DNA from: an uncultured Magnetospirillum sp.
GTDB taxonomy: Bacteria; Pseudomonadota; Alphaproteobacteria; Rhodospirillales; Magnetospirillaceae
DNA: 32,910 nucleotides
Direction of reading: 5' to 3'
Assembly: GCF_903853455.1 (NCBI RefSeq)
Contig: NZ_CAINTR010000074.1
Coordinates: forward strand, 1 to 32,910
In this document: positions 1-8,338 of the stretch, in pieces
How positions within the stretch are numbered: position 1 is the first letter of the stretch
Layout: each line of letters begins with the position of its first letter
The notes under the pieces: generated by a model
What the model was told of the DNA's origin: nothing
Seen by the model: the letters and a program-made list of their open reading frames with translations, nothing else
Database searches by the model: none
Translations under genes and position numbers: made by a program

Positions 1-104
1 CGCCGTGGAGCTACATGGCGGCGACGGTCGATCCCGCCGACAATCCAGGCCACAACGCGCCCTCCACACCCGATATCCTGCCGGGCATTATCCCGGTCGC
101 ATGA
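1..104 (+). CDS. C-terminal end of an unidentified protein (partial)
   Basis: The frame whose codons begin at base 3 is open from the window edge to TGA at 102-104. It encodes about 33 residues ending in ILPGIIPVA, with G or C in most third positions as in the real genes here. The protein is cut by the window edge and I do not recognise it. Its stop overlaps an ATG at 101 in ATGA fashion, which suggests coupling to the hydrolase gene that follows. With so few residues the call rests only on codon bias and the overlap. Confidence 0.4.
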   Translation, partial: PWSYMAATVDPADNPGHNAPSTPDILPGIIPVA

Positions 105-125
105 TCTGGCCCGCAAGGTGGGTGA

Positions 126-923
126 TGGTTACCGGTTACGCTCAACCTGTCCTATGAATGGGGCTGTACCAGCGGGGTGGCGCCGTCGCCCGACGGTTCG
201 GCCAGCCGCCTGCGCCGGACCCTGGACTGGCCGTTCGACGGGCTGGGCAGCAGCGTGGCGGTGCTGAAGACCAAGGGTGCGGCGGGAGACTACTTTTCGG
301 TGACCTGGCCGGGCTTCGCCGGGGTGCTGACCGCCATGGCGCCGGGCCGCTTTTCGCTGGCGGTCAACCAAGCCAAGGACTGGCACGGCAAGATGACCCG
401 GCTGGCGGAATGGCCGGTGGCGCGGCTGCGCTTCTACGTCTCCGGCGCCCTGCCGCCGGTCCATCTCGCCCGTCAGGTCTGCGAGGAGGCCTCGGATTAC
501 GACGCGGCGGTGCGGATGCTGAGCGAAATGCCGGTCTGCCTGCCCGCCTTCTTCGTGCTGTCGGGAGTGCGGCCCGGCCAGGGCTGCGTCATCGAGCGCG
601 AGGGGCGGCGGGCCCATGTCCATCCCACCCCCGAGGTCTGCGCCAATCACTGGCTGTTTCCCGGCCTGCACGGACGGGGGCCGTCGCCGCTGCAACGCAT
701 CGACCGCCTCAGCGACCACCAGCGCATCAGCCATGCCCGCCGCGCCGCCCTGGCCGCGCGCCAGCAGGCGGATGATGGCCAGGGGTTCGGTTGGCTGACG
801 CCGCCGGTTCTGTGTCCCGACACCAAGGTGGCCTGCATGGCCGAGGCGGGTCATGGCTGGATGGCGGTCCAAGGGATCGAAGGCATGGCCGCCGCCACCG
901 AAATCCTCTCGGTGACGGCCTGA
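126..923 (+). CDS. Acid-ceramidase/NAAA-like Ntn hydrolase, 5' end uncertain or frameshifted
   Basis: The frame is open from 126 to TGA at 921-923. It encodes a probable N-terminal-nucleophile amidase of the acid ceramidase/NAAA type, which cleaves itself before a Cys and then hydrolyses linear amides. The motif SYEWGCTSG carries the candidate nucleophile Cys (165-167). RTLDW follows, with Arg and Asp 17 and 20 residues after the Cys, and ANHWLF places an Asn about 160 residues after it. In human NAAA the matching residues are C126, R142, D145 and N287. The first ATG or GTG in this frame is GTG at 177, which lies downstream of the nucleophile. A coupled ATG at 101 is in another frame and stops at 157. 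The gene therefore uses a rare start such as CTG 147, or carries a frameshift near 130-140. The usual N-terminal propeptide is not visible. Substrate unknown. Confidence 0.65.
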   Translation, partial: WLPVTLNLSYEWGCTSGVAPSPDGSASRLRRTLDWPFDGLGSSVAVLKTKGAAGDYFSVTWPGFAGVLTAMAPGRFSLAVNQAKDWHGKMTRLAEWPVARLRFYVSGALPPVHLARQVCEEASDYDAAVRMLSEMPVCLPAFFVLSGVRPGQGCVIEREGRRAHVHPTPEVCANHWLFPGLHGRGPSPLQRIDRLSDHQRISHARRAALAARQQADDGQGFGWLTPPVLCPDTKVACMAEAGHGWMAVQGIEGMAAATEILSVTA

Positions 924-974
924 ACGATCGGGTATAGTGTCGCCCAACCGCCACCGGAACCGGGCCAATTCCAC

Positions 975-2522
975 ATGACTTCCGCTGCCGCCGACCGTCC
1001 CCGTCCCCTCGTGCTCTGCATCCTCGACGGCTGGGGCTGGCGGGAGGAGCGCGCCGACAACGCCATCGCCCTGGCCAAGACCCCCAACTGGACCCGCTTC
1101 CTGGCGGCCTACCCCCACGCCCTGCTGCAAAGCTCGGGACTCCAGGTCGGGCTGCCGGTCGGGCAGATGGGCAATTCCGAGGTGGGACACATGAATCTCG
1201 GCGCCGGAAGGGTGGTGATGCAGGAGCTGCCGCGCATCGACACCGCCGTGGCCGACGGCTCGCTGGCGCGCAACCCGGCGCTGACCCGGATGATCGCCGG
1301 CGTCAAGGCCACGGGCGGCACCTGCCATCTGATGGGGCTGCTGAGCCCCGGCGGCGTCCATTCCCATCAGGATCATCTGGCGGCGCTGGCGCGGACCATC
1401 GCCGATGCCGGGGTCACGGTGGCGGTGCACGCCTTCCTCGACGGCCGCGACGTGCCGCCCAGCAGCGCCAAGGAGTATCTCGCGCGCTTCCAGGCCGACA
1501 TCGCCGGCCACGACGCCTTCGTCGCCACCGTGTCGGGGCGCTATTACGCCATGGACCGCGACAAGCGCTGGGACCGGGTGCACCTGGCCTGGAACGCCCT
1601 GGTCGAGGGCAAGGGCGAGACCGCGCCCGACGCCATCGCCGCCGTGACCCTGTCCTATGCCGCCGGCAAGACCGACGAATTCGTCCTGCCCACCGTGATC
1701 GGCTCCTATGGCGGCATGAAGGACGGCGACGCCCTGTTGATGGGCAATTTCCGCGCCGACCGGGCGCGGGAGATCCTGGCCTGTCTGGTGGATCCCGCCT
1801 TCGACGGCTTCGCTCGCCCGCGTCAGGTGGACTTCGCCGCCCGGCTGGGCCTGACCGAGTATTCCAAGGACCTCGACGTCTTCCTCGACGCCCTGTTTCC
1901 GGCGGAACCGCTGTCCAACATCCTGGGCGAGGTCCTCAGCCGCGCCGACCTCAAGCAGCTTCGCATCGCCGAGACCGAGAAATACGCCCACGTCACCTTC
2001 TTCTTCAACGGCGGCCGCGAAAAGGTGTTCCCCGGCGAGGAGCGCATCCTGGTGCCCAGCCCCAAGGTCGCCACCTACGACCTCCAGCCGGAGATGTCGG
2101 CGCGGGAGGTCACCGACAAGCTGGTGGCGGCCATCGAAGGCGGAAGCTTCGACGTGGTGGTGGTCAACTACGCCAATGGCGACATGGTCGGCCATACCGG
2201 TTTCCTCGCCGCCGCCATCACGGCGGTCGAGACGGTGGATGCCTGCCTGGGACGGCTGGAGGCGACGGTGATCGCCGCCGGCGGAGCCATGCTGGTCACC
2301 GCCGATCACGGCAATGCCGAACTGATGAAGGACCCGGTGACCGGCCAGCCCTACACCGCCCACACCACCGGGCCGGTGCCGCTGGTGCTGGTGGCGCCGC
2401 CGGCCGGCGTCAGCGGGATCAAGGACGGGCGGCTGGCCGACGTGGCGCCGACCATGCTGGCGCTGCTGCATCTGGCGCAGCCGGCGGAGATGACTGGGCA
2501 CTCCCTGCTAGGAGCTTCATGA
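975..2522 (+). CDS. gpmI: 2,3-bisphosphoglycerate-independent phosphoglycerate mutase
   Basis: This cytosolic enzyme interconverts 3- and 2-phosphoglycerate in glycolysis and gluconeogenesis, using two metal ions and a phosphoserine intermediate. The product is 515 aa, normal for the family. LDGWG with a metal-binding Asp (D18) is near the N-terminus. GQMGNSEVGHMNLGAGR holds the catalytic serine at about residue 68. NYANGDMVGHTG and TADHGNAE supply the C-terminal metal ligands. ATG 975 fits the N-terminus expected just before the LDGWG strand, although no strong ribosome-binding site precedes it. Its stop overlaps the next gene by 4 bases (ATGA), so it heads a translationally coupled envelope operon. 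Confidence 0.97.
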   Translation: MTSAAADRPRPLVLCILDGWGWREERADNAIALAKTPNWTRFLAAYPHALLQSSGLQVGLPVGQMGNSEVGHMNLGAGRVVMQELPRIDTAVADGSLARNPALTRMIAGVKATGGTCHLMGLLSPGGVHSHQDHLAALARTIADAGVTVAVHAFLDGRDVPPSSAKEYLARFQADIAGHDAFVATVSGRYYAMDRDKRWDRVHLAWNALVEGKGETAPDAIAAVTLSYAAGKTDEFVLPTVIGSYGGMKDGDALLMGNFRADRAREILACLVDPAFDGFARPRQVDFAARLGLTEYSKDLDVFLDALFPAEPLSNILGEVLSRADLKQLRIAETEKYAHVTFFFNGGREKVFPGEERILVPSPKVATYDLQPEMSAREVTDKLVAAIEGGSFDVVVVNYANGDMVGHTGFLAAAITAVETVDACLGRLEATVIAAGGAMLVTADHGNAELMKDPVTGQPYTAHTTGPVPLVLVAPPAGVSGIKDGRLADVAPTMLALLHLAQPAEMTGHSLLGAS

Positions 2523-3982
2523 CGCTACGGCCGCTCGCTGTCGGTGTGCTGGTCCTGCTCTTGGGCGGGAGCCCGCCGGCTTTGGCCACCTGGGACCATC
2601 CGGTGGACGCCACCGAGCGTCTCAAGGAGCTGGAAGGGCAGTTGGAGCGCTCGCGCGCCGAGCACGACGAGATCAAGCAGAAGGCCTCCGCCCTGGCCGA
2701 GGAGACCACCCGGCTGCGCGCCGACATGGTCAAGGCCGCCCGCGCCGCCCAGGAGAGCGAGGACCTGCTGTCCGAGCTGGAGGTCCAGCTGGAGGATCTG
2801 CGCACCCGCGAGATCGACCGGTCCGAGGCGTTGCAGCGGCGGTCGCAGCAGATGGTCGGCGTGCTGACCGCCTTGCAGCGTCTGGCCTGGCGGCCGACCG
2901 AGGCGCTGCTGGCCCAGCCGCAAAGCCCCGCCGACACCGTGCGCTCCGTCATCCTGCTGCGGGCCGCCGTGCCCCAGATCGAACAATCGGCGCGCGACCT
3001 CAAGGTCGAGATCGATCTGGTCACCAAGCTGCGCGCCGACATCGGCGACCAGCGCAAGAAGATCGCATCGACCTCCGGCCGCCTGGAGGACGAGCATCTC
3101 CGCCTCAAGGACATGTTCGAGCGCAAGAGCGTGGTGCAGCAGGAGACCGAACAGGAGCGCCGCGCCGCCGAGCTGCGGGTGAGCGAACTGGCCGGTCAGG
3201 CCGAGGATCTGCGCGACCTGCTGGCCCGGTTGGAGCAGGAGCGCGAACGCCGCATGGCCGAGGCCGCCGCCAAGGCCGCCGCCGAACGGGTGGCGCGCGA
3301 CGTCGAGATCACCGCCCGCCGCGTTGCCCGCGAGGCCGAGCAGGCGGCCGAACGCGCCGCCCGCGACGCCGAGCTGGCGGCCCAGAAGGCGCAAGCCCAG
3401 GCCGCCGCCGTCGCCCGCGAACGGGAGCTGGCCCAGGCCCGCGCCGCCCACGAGGCCGAGTTGAAGGCCCAGGCCGAGGCCAAGGAAGCGCAACTGGCGG
3501 CGCAGCAGGCGACCCACGATGCCGAAAAAGCCGCGCGCGAGGCCGCCGCTACCCGGCCGGTCCGCGCCGACAAGCCGTTCAGCCAGGCCATGGGCAAGCT
3601 GCCCTATCCGGCGCGCGGCCGGGTGGTCGAGGCGTTCGGCCAGACCAACGACGTCGGGCATGTCACAAAAGGCATTACCATCCAGACCCGCAAGGCGGCC
3701 CAGGTCATCGCGCCCTATGACGGACAGGTGGTGTTCGCCGGTCCGTTCCGCGGTTATGGCCTGCTCTTGATCATCGAACACAGCGAGGGCTATCATACGC
3801 TGCTCGCGGGAATGGCTCAGGTCGATTGCAATGTCGGACAAAGACTTACCGCGGGGGAGCCCGTCGGCGTGATGGGGCAGGACGACTCCAAGCCCAACCT
3901 CTATGTCGAGCTGCGCCATGGCGGCCAGCCGGTCAACCCGTTGCCTTGGCTCACGGCACAAAAAAGTAAGGCTAGTGGATGA
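2519..3982 (+). CDS. envC: EnvC-like murein hydrolase activator with degenerate LytM/M23 domain
   Basis: This is a 487-aa exported protein. Residues 1-23 form a Sec signal peptide ending in PPALA. Two long Ala/Glu/Arg-rich coiled coils follow (about 30-115 and 170-345). A LytM/M23 domain occupies roughly 355-480, from GRVVEAFGQ to VNPLPWL. The zinc ligands of active M23 peptidases are missing: the usual HxxxD is GHVTKGI, the HxH segment reads YHTLLAGM, and the late His before ELR is a Tyr (LYVELR). That matches EnvC-type factors, which bind and activate septal amidases rather than cut peptidoglycan themselves. It sits between gpmI and ctpA with 4-base overlaps on both sides, a common alphaproteobacterial order. 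The amidase partner is inferred. Confidence 0.9.
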   Translation: MTLRPLAVGVLVLLLGGSPPALATWDHPVDATERLKELEGQLERSRAEHDEIKQKASALAEETTRLRADMVKAARAAQESEDLLSELEVQLEDLRTREIDRSEALQRRSQQMVGVLTALQRLAWRPTEALLAQPQSPADTVRSVILLRAAVPQIEQSARDLKVEIDLVTKLRADIGDQRKKIASTSGRLEDEHLRLKDMFERKSVVQQETEQERRAAELRVSELAGQAEDLRDLLARLEQERERRMAEAAAKAAAERVARDVEITARRVAREAEQAAERAARDAELAAQKAQAQAAAVARERELAQARAAHEAELKAQAEAKEAQLAAQQATHDAEKAAREAAATRPVRADKPFSQAMGKLPYPARGRVVEAFGQTNDVGHVTKGITIQTRKAAQVIAPYDGQVVFAGPFRGYGLLLIIEHSEGYHTLLAGMAQVDCNVGQRLTAGEPVGVMGQDDSKPNLYVELRHGGQPVNPLPWLTAQKSKASG

Positions 3983-5358
3983 TTCGCAAGATATTGATCG
4001 CGGCGGGGACCTTCGCCCTGCTGTCGACGACGGCTCTGACCCCGGCCTGCGCGCAGGCGGCGGAGCGCAAGGAAACCTACAAGCTGCTCGACCTGTTCGC
4101 CGACGTCTTCGACAAGGTGCGGTCGGACTATGTCGAGCCGGTCAATGACGAGGAACTGATCGAGGCCGCCCTCAACGGCATGCTGTCCTCGCTCGACCCC
4201 CATTCGAGTTACCTCAACCCCAAGAACTCGAAGGACATGGACATCCAGACCCGTGGCGAGTTCGGCGGCCTCGGCCTCGAAGTCACCATGGAGAGCGGCT
4301 GGGTCAAGGTGGTCTCGCCCATCGACGACACCCCGGCCTTCCGCGCCGGCATGCAGCCGGGCGACTTCATCACCCATCTGGACGGCGAGCCGGTGCAGGG
4401 CCTGTCCCTGTCGGAAGCGGTCGACCGCATGCGCGGCGTCGCCAACACCGACATCAAGCTGACCGTGCGCCGCGTCGGAGTGGAAAATCCCTTCGAGGTC
4501 AAGCTGACCCGCGCCGTCATCAAGGTGCAGACCGTCAAGGGCCAGACCCAGGGCGACATCGGCTATATCCGCATCTCGCAGTTCAGCGCCACCACCAACG
4601 ACGACCTGAAGCGGATCATGGCGCAGTTGAAGAAGGACATCGGCAAGCCGCCGACCGGCTTCGTCATCGACCTGCGCAACAATCCCGGTGGCTTGCTGGA
4701 TCAGGCGGTGGCGGTTTCGGACGCCTTCCTGGAAAAGGGCGAGATCGTCTCGACCCGCTCGCGCCGCCCGGAAGACACCCAGCGCTTCAACGCGCGGCCC
4801 GGCGACATCGCCGACGGGCTGCCGCTGGTGGTGCTGATCAACGACGGCTCCGCCTCGGCCTCCGAGATCGTGGCCGGCGCGCTGCAGGACCACAAGCGGG
4901 CGGTCATCATGGGCACAAGGTCGTTCGGCAAGGGCTCGGTCCAGACCCTGATCCCGCTGCCCGGCCACGGCTCCATGCGGTTGACCACGGCGCGTTACTA
5001 CACGCCGTCGGGCCGGTCGATCCAGGCGGTGGGCATCGAGCCCGACATCAAGGTGCAGCAGTCCCGGATCGAACTCATCGCCGGCGCCGAGCACGAGCGT
5101 CGCAGCGAGGCGTCCTTGCGCAAATCCCTGCCCAATCCCGACGGCACCACCGTCGACAAGGACAAGGAGAAGGAGAAGGAAAAGGAGAGGTTGCAGCAGG
5201 AGGCCAAGACGGCCGCTCCGGCGGCAGCTCCCGCCACGGGGGCCAAGCCTGACGCGCCGGCGGTCATCAAGCTGGGCGATCCGGCCCAGGATTACCAGTT
5301 GGCCCGTGCCCTGGACCTGCTGCGCGGCCTGTCCCTCTACCACCCGGCCGCACGGTAG
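3979..5358 (+). CDS. ctpA: Carboxy-terminal processing protease (S41 family, PDZ)
   Basis: This 459-aa periplasmic serine protease has a signal peptide ending near ACAQA (about residue 26). An N-terminal helical segment follows, then a PDZ domain around 95-175 with the GLGLEV and GMQPGDFI motifs, and the S41 catalytic core to about 370. The Ser-Lys dyad is Ser293 in GSASASEI and Lys318 in FGKGSVQ. Their spacing of 25 residues is the same as in E. coli Prc. The tail (about 385-425) is Lys/Glu- and Ala/Pro-rich low-complexity sequence. CtpA proteases trim periplasmic and envelope proteins. The gene overlaps the EnvC-like gene by 4 bases, which suggests the pair is made together for cell-wall remodelling. 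Substrate not known. Confidence 0.95.
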   Translation: MIRKILIAAGTFALLSTTALTPACAQAAERKETYKLLDLFADVFDKVRSDYVEPVNDEELIEAALNGMLSSLDPHSSYLNPKNSKDMDIQTRGEFGGLGLEVTMESGWVKVVSPIDDTPAFRAGMQPGDFITHLDGEPVQGLSLSEAVDRMRGVANTDIKLTVRRVGVENPFEVKLTRAVIKVQTVKGQTQGDIGYIRISQFSATTNDDLKRIMAQLKKDIGKPPTGFVIDLRNNPGGLLDQAVAVSDAFLEKGEIVSTRSRRPEDTQRFNARPGDIADGLPLVVLINDGSASASEIVAGALQDHKRAVIMGTRSFGKGSVQTLIPLPGHGSMRLTTARYYTPSGRSIQAVGIEPDIKVQQSRIELIAGAEHERRSEASLRKSLPNPDGTTVDKDKEKEKEKERLQQEAKTAAPAAAPATGAKPDAPAVIKLGDPAQDYQLARALDLLRGLSLYHPAAR

Positions 5359-5370
5359 GGCCGGGCGCTC

Positions 5371-6777
5371 ATGGCCGCGGATCGTCACGACGACCTCGAC
5401 GACCTCGACGAGTTGGATGAGGAGCCATCGTTCGAGATCGTCGTCGACGAGCCGAAGGTCAGGAAACCGATCAACCTCAAGCCGCTGCTGATCGGCTTGC
5501 TGGTGCTGGTCCTGGGCGGCGGTCTGGGGGTGGGGGCCTATCTGCTCACCGCCTACGACGCCCGCGACCTGATCGGGTTGCTCGATATCGGCGAATCCGA
5601 GCCGCGTCTGTCCCTGGAACTGCCGGGACGGGGGGACGAGTCCAAGGGGATCGAAGCCCCGCGCGGCGGCGGGTTGCTGACGCCGCCCGGTGCCGTGGGG
5701 GGAAGCGGTCCCGGCGAGATGCTGAAGGCGACGCCCGACGACGCGCCGCCGCCGATGGAGACGGCCAAGGCCTCGCCGGAGGGTCCCGCCGCGTCTTCGG
5801 CCCCGTCGGCGGCGGTCGATCCCGCCGCCGAAGCCCTGGCCAAGCTGGAAGCGGGAACGGCGCCGCCTCCGCCGATGCCCAAGGTGGCGGCGGTGGACGC
5901 GTCGGGCATGCCGACCCAGCCGTCGCCCCGCACCGCCGAGAAACAGCCGCCCAGCTACGATTCCATGACGACGCCCAAGGGCGAGGTCAAGCCGCTGTTG
6001 GCCGCTCCGCTCAAGGATCTGGTGCGCAAGACCCAGGCCGGCGACCTGCCCTATCCCGGTCCCGATGGCCGCCAGCCCTGGCAGGTCTACGCCCGGCCGT
6101 GGTCGGGGCCGGCCGACAAGGGCAAGGTCGCCGTGGTGGTGGTTGAACTGGGGTTGGACAAGGCCGCCACCGAGGCCGCCATCGCCAAGCTGCCGCCCGA
6201 GGTGACCCTGGCTTTCAGCCCCTATGCTCCCAGCCTGGACAAATGGATCAAGAAGGCCCGCGATTACGGCCACGAGGTGCTGATGTCCCTGCCGGCGGAA
6301 ACCGGGGGCGCCATCCCCCGTGACCCCGGCCCCTACGGGCTGATGAGCGCGCTGTCGCCGGAGGCCAATCTCGACCGGCTGGAGACGGTGATGTCCAAGG
6401 GCGCCGGCTATACCGGGCTGGTGTCGCTGGGGGGGCTCTACGGCCTCTCGCCGCAGATGGCCGCCACCTTCGCCGCCATCAAGGACCACGGGCTGCTGTA
6501 TGTGGGCGACGGCACCCCTCCGGCCGACCATGCCCCGCCCAATGTCCCGGTCACCGCCGTGATCGATGGCGACCCGTTCCGCGAGGCCATCGACATGCGC
6601 CTCAATCAGGTCAGCATGGCGGCGCGCACCAAGGGCCGCGCCGTCGCGGTGGTCAATCCCCGGCCGTTGTCGTTCCTCCGCCTGACGACCTGGCTGAACG
6701 ACCTCGACGGGCAGAATCTGGTGCTGGTCCCGGCCTCCACCCTGGTGCAAACCCCTGCTTCTCCCGGAAAGTCATGA
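5371..6777 (+). CDS. Divergent polysaccharide deacetylase family protein (YibQ-like)
   Basis: This 468-aa protein begins with an acidic Asp/Glu-rich cytoplasmic stretch (1-35) and one transmembrane helix (about 42-65, LLIGLLVLVLGGGLGVGAYLL). A Pro/Ala-rich linker follows to about 210. The C-terminal domain (about 230-465) starts KGKVAVVVVELGLDKAATEAAIAKLP and contains EVTLAFSPYAPSLDKW, as in the divergent polysaccharide deacetylase family. These typically follow envC and ctpA in proteobacteria. Classical NodB metal motifs are not obvious, so activity is uncertain. It starts 12 bases after ctpA and overlaps rppH by 4. The role is probably in the envelope; the exact function is unknown. Confidence 0.85.
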   Translation: MAADRHDDLDDLDELDEEPSFEIVVDEPKVRKPINLKPLLIGLLVLVLGGGLGVGAYLLTAYDARDLIGLLDIGESEPRLSLELPGRGDESKGIEAPRGGGLLTPPGAVGGSGPGEMLKATPDDAPPPMETAKASPEGPAASSAPSAAVDPAAEALAKLEAGTAPPPPMPKVAAVDASGMPTQPSPRTAEKQPPSYDSMTTPKGEVKPLLAAPLKDLVRKTQAGDLPYPGPDGRQPWQVYARPWSGPADKGKVAVVVVELGLDKAATEAAIAKLPPEVTLAFSPYAPSLDKWIKKARDYGHEVLMSLPAETGGAIPRDPGPYGLMSALSPEANLDRLETVMSKGAGYTGLVSLGGLYGLSPQMAATFAAIKDHGLLYVGDGTPPADHAPPNVPVTAVIDGDPFREAIDMRLNQVSMAARTKGRAVAVVNPRPLSFLRLTTWLNDLDGQNLVLVPASTLVQTPASPGKS

Positions 6778-7286
6778 GCAAGAGCAAGAAGCCGCCGCGT
6801 CTGGCCTATGAGGACCGCCCCTACCGCCCCGGCATCGGTCTGGTCCTGCTGAACCCCCGGGGTCTGGTCTTTGTCGCCCAGCGCATGGACACGCCGGGCG
6901 ACGCCTGGCAATTCCCCCAGGGCGGCATCGACGAGGGCGAGGATCCGCGCCAGACCGCGCTGCGCGAGATGGAAGAGGAGATCGGCACCGCCAAGGCCGA
7001 GATCATCGCCGAGTCCAAGGACTGGCTGTCCTACGACCTGCCGCCCGAGGTCGCCGACAAAAGCTGGAAGGGCCGGTTTCGCGGCCAGAAGCAGAAGTGG
7101 TTCTGCGCCCGCTTCACCGGCAGCGACGCCGACATCGACCTCGCCACCGAGCATCCCGAATTCTGCCGCTGGCAGTGGATGGACTTGGCCGCCGTGCCGG
7201 GGCTGATCGTGCCGTTCAAGCGCCCGCTCTATGACCAGGTGGTCGCCGAATTCCTCCCCATCGCCCAGGCGATGGCGCGGGGCTGA
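6774..7286 (+). CDS. rppH: RNA pyrophosphohydrolase (Nudix)
   Basis: RppH removes pyrophosphate from the 5'-triphosphate end of mRNA and so primes it for RNase E decay; relatives hydrolyse dinucleoside polyphosphates. The product is 170 aa. A complete Nudix box (G-x5-E-x7-REMEEEIGT) lies at residues 50-72, preceded by DAWQFPQGG. The family's WLSYDLP and KWF motifs follow. The start ATG overlaps the yibQ-like stop by 4 bases. It is the last gene of the five-gene operon; a 10-bp hairpin follows its stop directly. Confidence 0.95.
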   Translation: MSKSKKPPRLAYEDRPYRPGIGLVLLNPRGLVFVAQRMDTPGDAWQFPQGGIDEGEDPRQTALREMEEEIGTAKAEIIAESKDWLSYDLPPEVADKSWKGRFRGQKQKWFCARFTGSDADIDLATEHPEFCRWQWMDLAAVPGLIVPFKRPLYDQVVAEFLPIAQAMARG

Positions 7287-7287
7287 G

Positions 7288-7312
7288 CCCGCAAAGAAAG
7301 AATCTTTGCGGG
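7288..7312 (+). terminator. Hairpin terminator candidate after rppH
   Basis: CCCGCAAAGA (7288-7297) and TCTTTGCGGG (7303-7312) form a perfect 10-bp stem with a 5-base loop, starting two bases after the rppH stop. No T-run follows, so it may instead stabilise the mRNA 3' end or act as a weak terminator. Confidence 0.5.
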
Positions 7313-7411
7313 AAGCGGGAAATCGCGACGTTTTGTTGCGCTGCAACCTTGCCTTCCCCTGGGGGTGTTGGTAGGCTGCCGGCCGATTTTCACTAACCGG
7401 AGGCCTTTCCC

Positions 7412-8299
7412 ATGGCGACCACCGCGCGGCCGCGCCGCTCCGTTCTGTACATGCCCGGCTCCAATCCGCGCGCCCTCGACAAGGCCCGGACCTTGGCCGC
7501 CGACGGCCTGATTCTCGATCTCGAGGACGCGGTGGCGCCCGATGCCAAGGACGATGCCCGCGCCCAGGTGGTGGCGGCGGTGGCGGCCGGCGGCTATGGC
7601 AGCCGCGAACTGCTGATCCGGGTCAACGGCCTCGCCACGCCGTGGGGCGCCGCCGACGTGGCCGCCGCAGCCGGTTCGGGGGCCGACGGCATCCTGATCC
7701 CCAAGGTGGAAAGCGCCGACATGGTGCGTCAGGTCGAGGCGGTGATGACCGCCAACGGCGCCCCTGCCGCCATGGCCATCTGGTGCATGATGGAGACGCC
7801 GCGCGGCATCCTGCGCGCCGAGGAGATCGCCGCTTCCAGCCCGCGCATGGCCGGCTTCGTCATGGGCACCTCCGATCTGGCCAAGGATCTGCACTGCGCC
7901 CATACTCGCGACCGCCTGCCCATGATCGCCTCGCTGTCGCTGTGCCTGCTGGCGGCGCGGGCCTATGGCTTGGCCGCCATCGACGGCGTCTATCTCGACC
8001 TCAATGACGACGAGGGCTTCGAATACGCCTGTCGCCAGGGCCTGGAGCTGGGCTTCGACGGCAAGACCCTGATCCACCCCAAGACCATCGACGCCGCCAA
8101 CCGCGTCTTCGCCCCGTCCGAGGCCGAGATCGCCTGGTCGCGAAAGATCATCGCCGCCCACGCCGAAGCCGCCGCCGCCGGCAAGGGCGTGGTGGTGGTC
8201 GATGGCAAGCTGATCGAGAATCTGCACGTGGAGAACGCACGGCGCATCGTCGGCCTGGCCGAGCGCATCGCCGGGTTGCAGGCCGAACTCAAGGGGTAG
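7412..8299 (+). CDS. HpcH/HpaI aldolase / citrate lyase family CoA-ester lyase
   Basis: This 295-aa TIM-barrel enzyme belongs to the CitE / malyl-CoA lyase superfamily. Visible motifs are RSVLYMPGSNPRALDKA at the N-terminus, LILDLEDAVAP (metal-binding acidic cluster), RVNG, GILIPKVES, CMMETPRGI and GFDGKTLIHPKTI near the C-terminus. Members either cleave malyl-, methylmalyl- or citramalyl-CoA or hydrolyse malyl-CoA. The sequence alone does not tell me whether this is a lyase or a (3S)-malyl-CoA thioesterase. GGAGG lies 8 bases before ATG 7412, supporting that start. It is a single-gene unit, separated from rppH by 125 bases and closed by a strong terminator. Confidence 0.85.
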   Translation: MATTARPRRSVLYMPGSNPRALDKARTLAADGLILDLEDAVAPDAKDDARAQVVAAVAAGGYGSRELLIRVNGLATPWGAADVAAAAGSGADGILIPKVESADMVRQVEAVMTANGAPAAMAIWCMMETPRGILRAEEIAASSPRMAGFVMGTSDLAKDLHCAHTRDRLPMIASLSLCLLAARAYGLAAIDGVYLDLNDDEGFEYACRQGLELGFDGKTLIHPKTIDAANRVFAPSEAEIAWSRKIIAAHAEAAAAGKGVVVVDGKLIENLHVENARRIVGLAERIAGLQAELKG

Positions 8300-8307
8300 G
8301 GGAGAGT

Positions 8308-8332
8308 GGCCCCGGCGGGTGCCGCCGGGGCC
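8308..8332. terminator. Bidirectional terminator between convergent genes
   Basis: GGCCCCGGCGG (8308-8318) pairs perfectly with CCGCCGGGGCC (8322-8332) around a GTG loop: 11 bp, all G/C. It lies between the stop of the CoA-ester lyase and the stop of the NDUFA9-like gene. There is no T-run on either side, but position and stem strength suit termination for both strands. Confidence 0.7.
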
Positions 8333-8338
8333 GATCCA

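Noticed and set aside
129-2501. A 790-codon open frame on the minus strand, and similar long minus frames opposite envC, ctpA-yibQ and dnaX
   Set aside because: They are antisense shadows of genes with clear family motifs, caused by high third-position G/C. Their translations are His/Arg/Gly-rich with no domains.
3901-3970. Loss of EnvC zinc ligands as an anomaly
   Set aside because: Degenerate LytM sites are normal in EnvC-type amidase activators, so this is recorded in the gene entry only.
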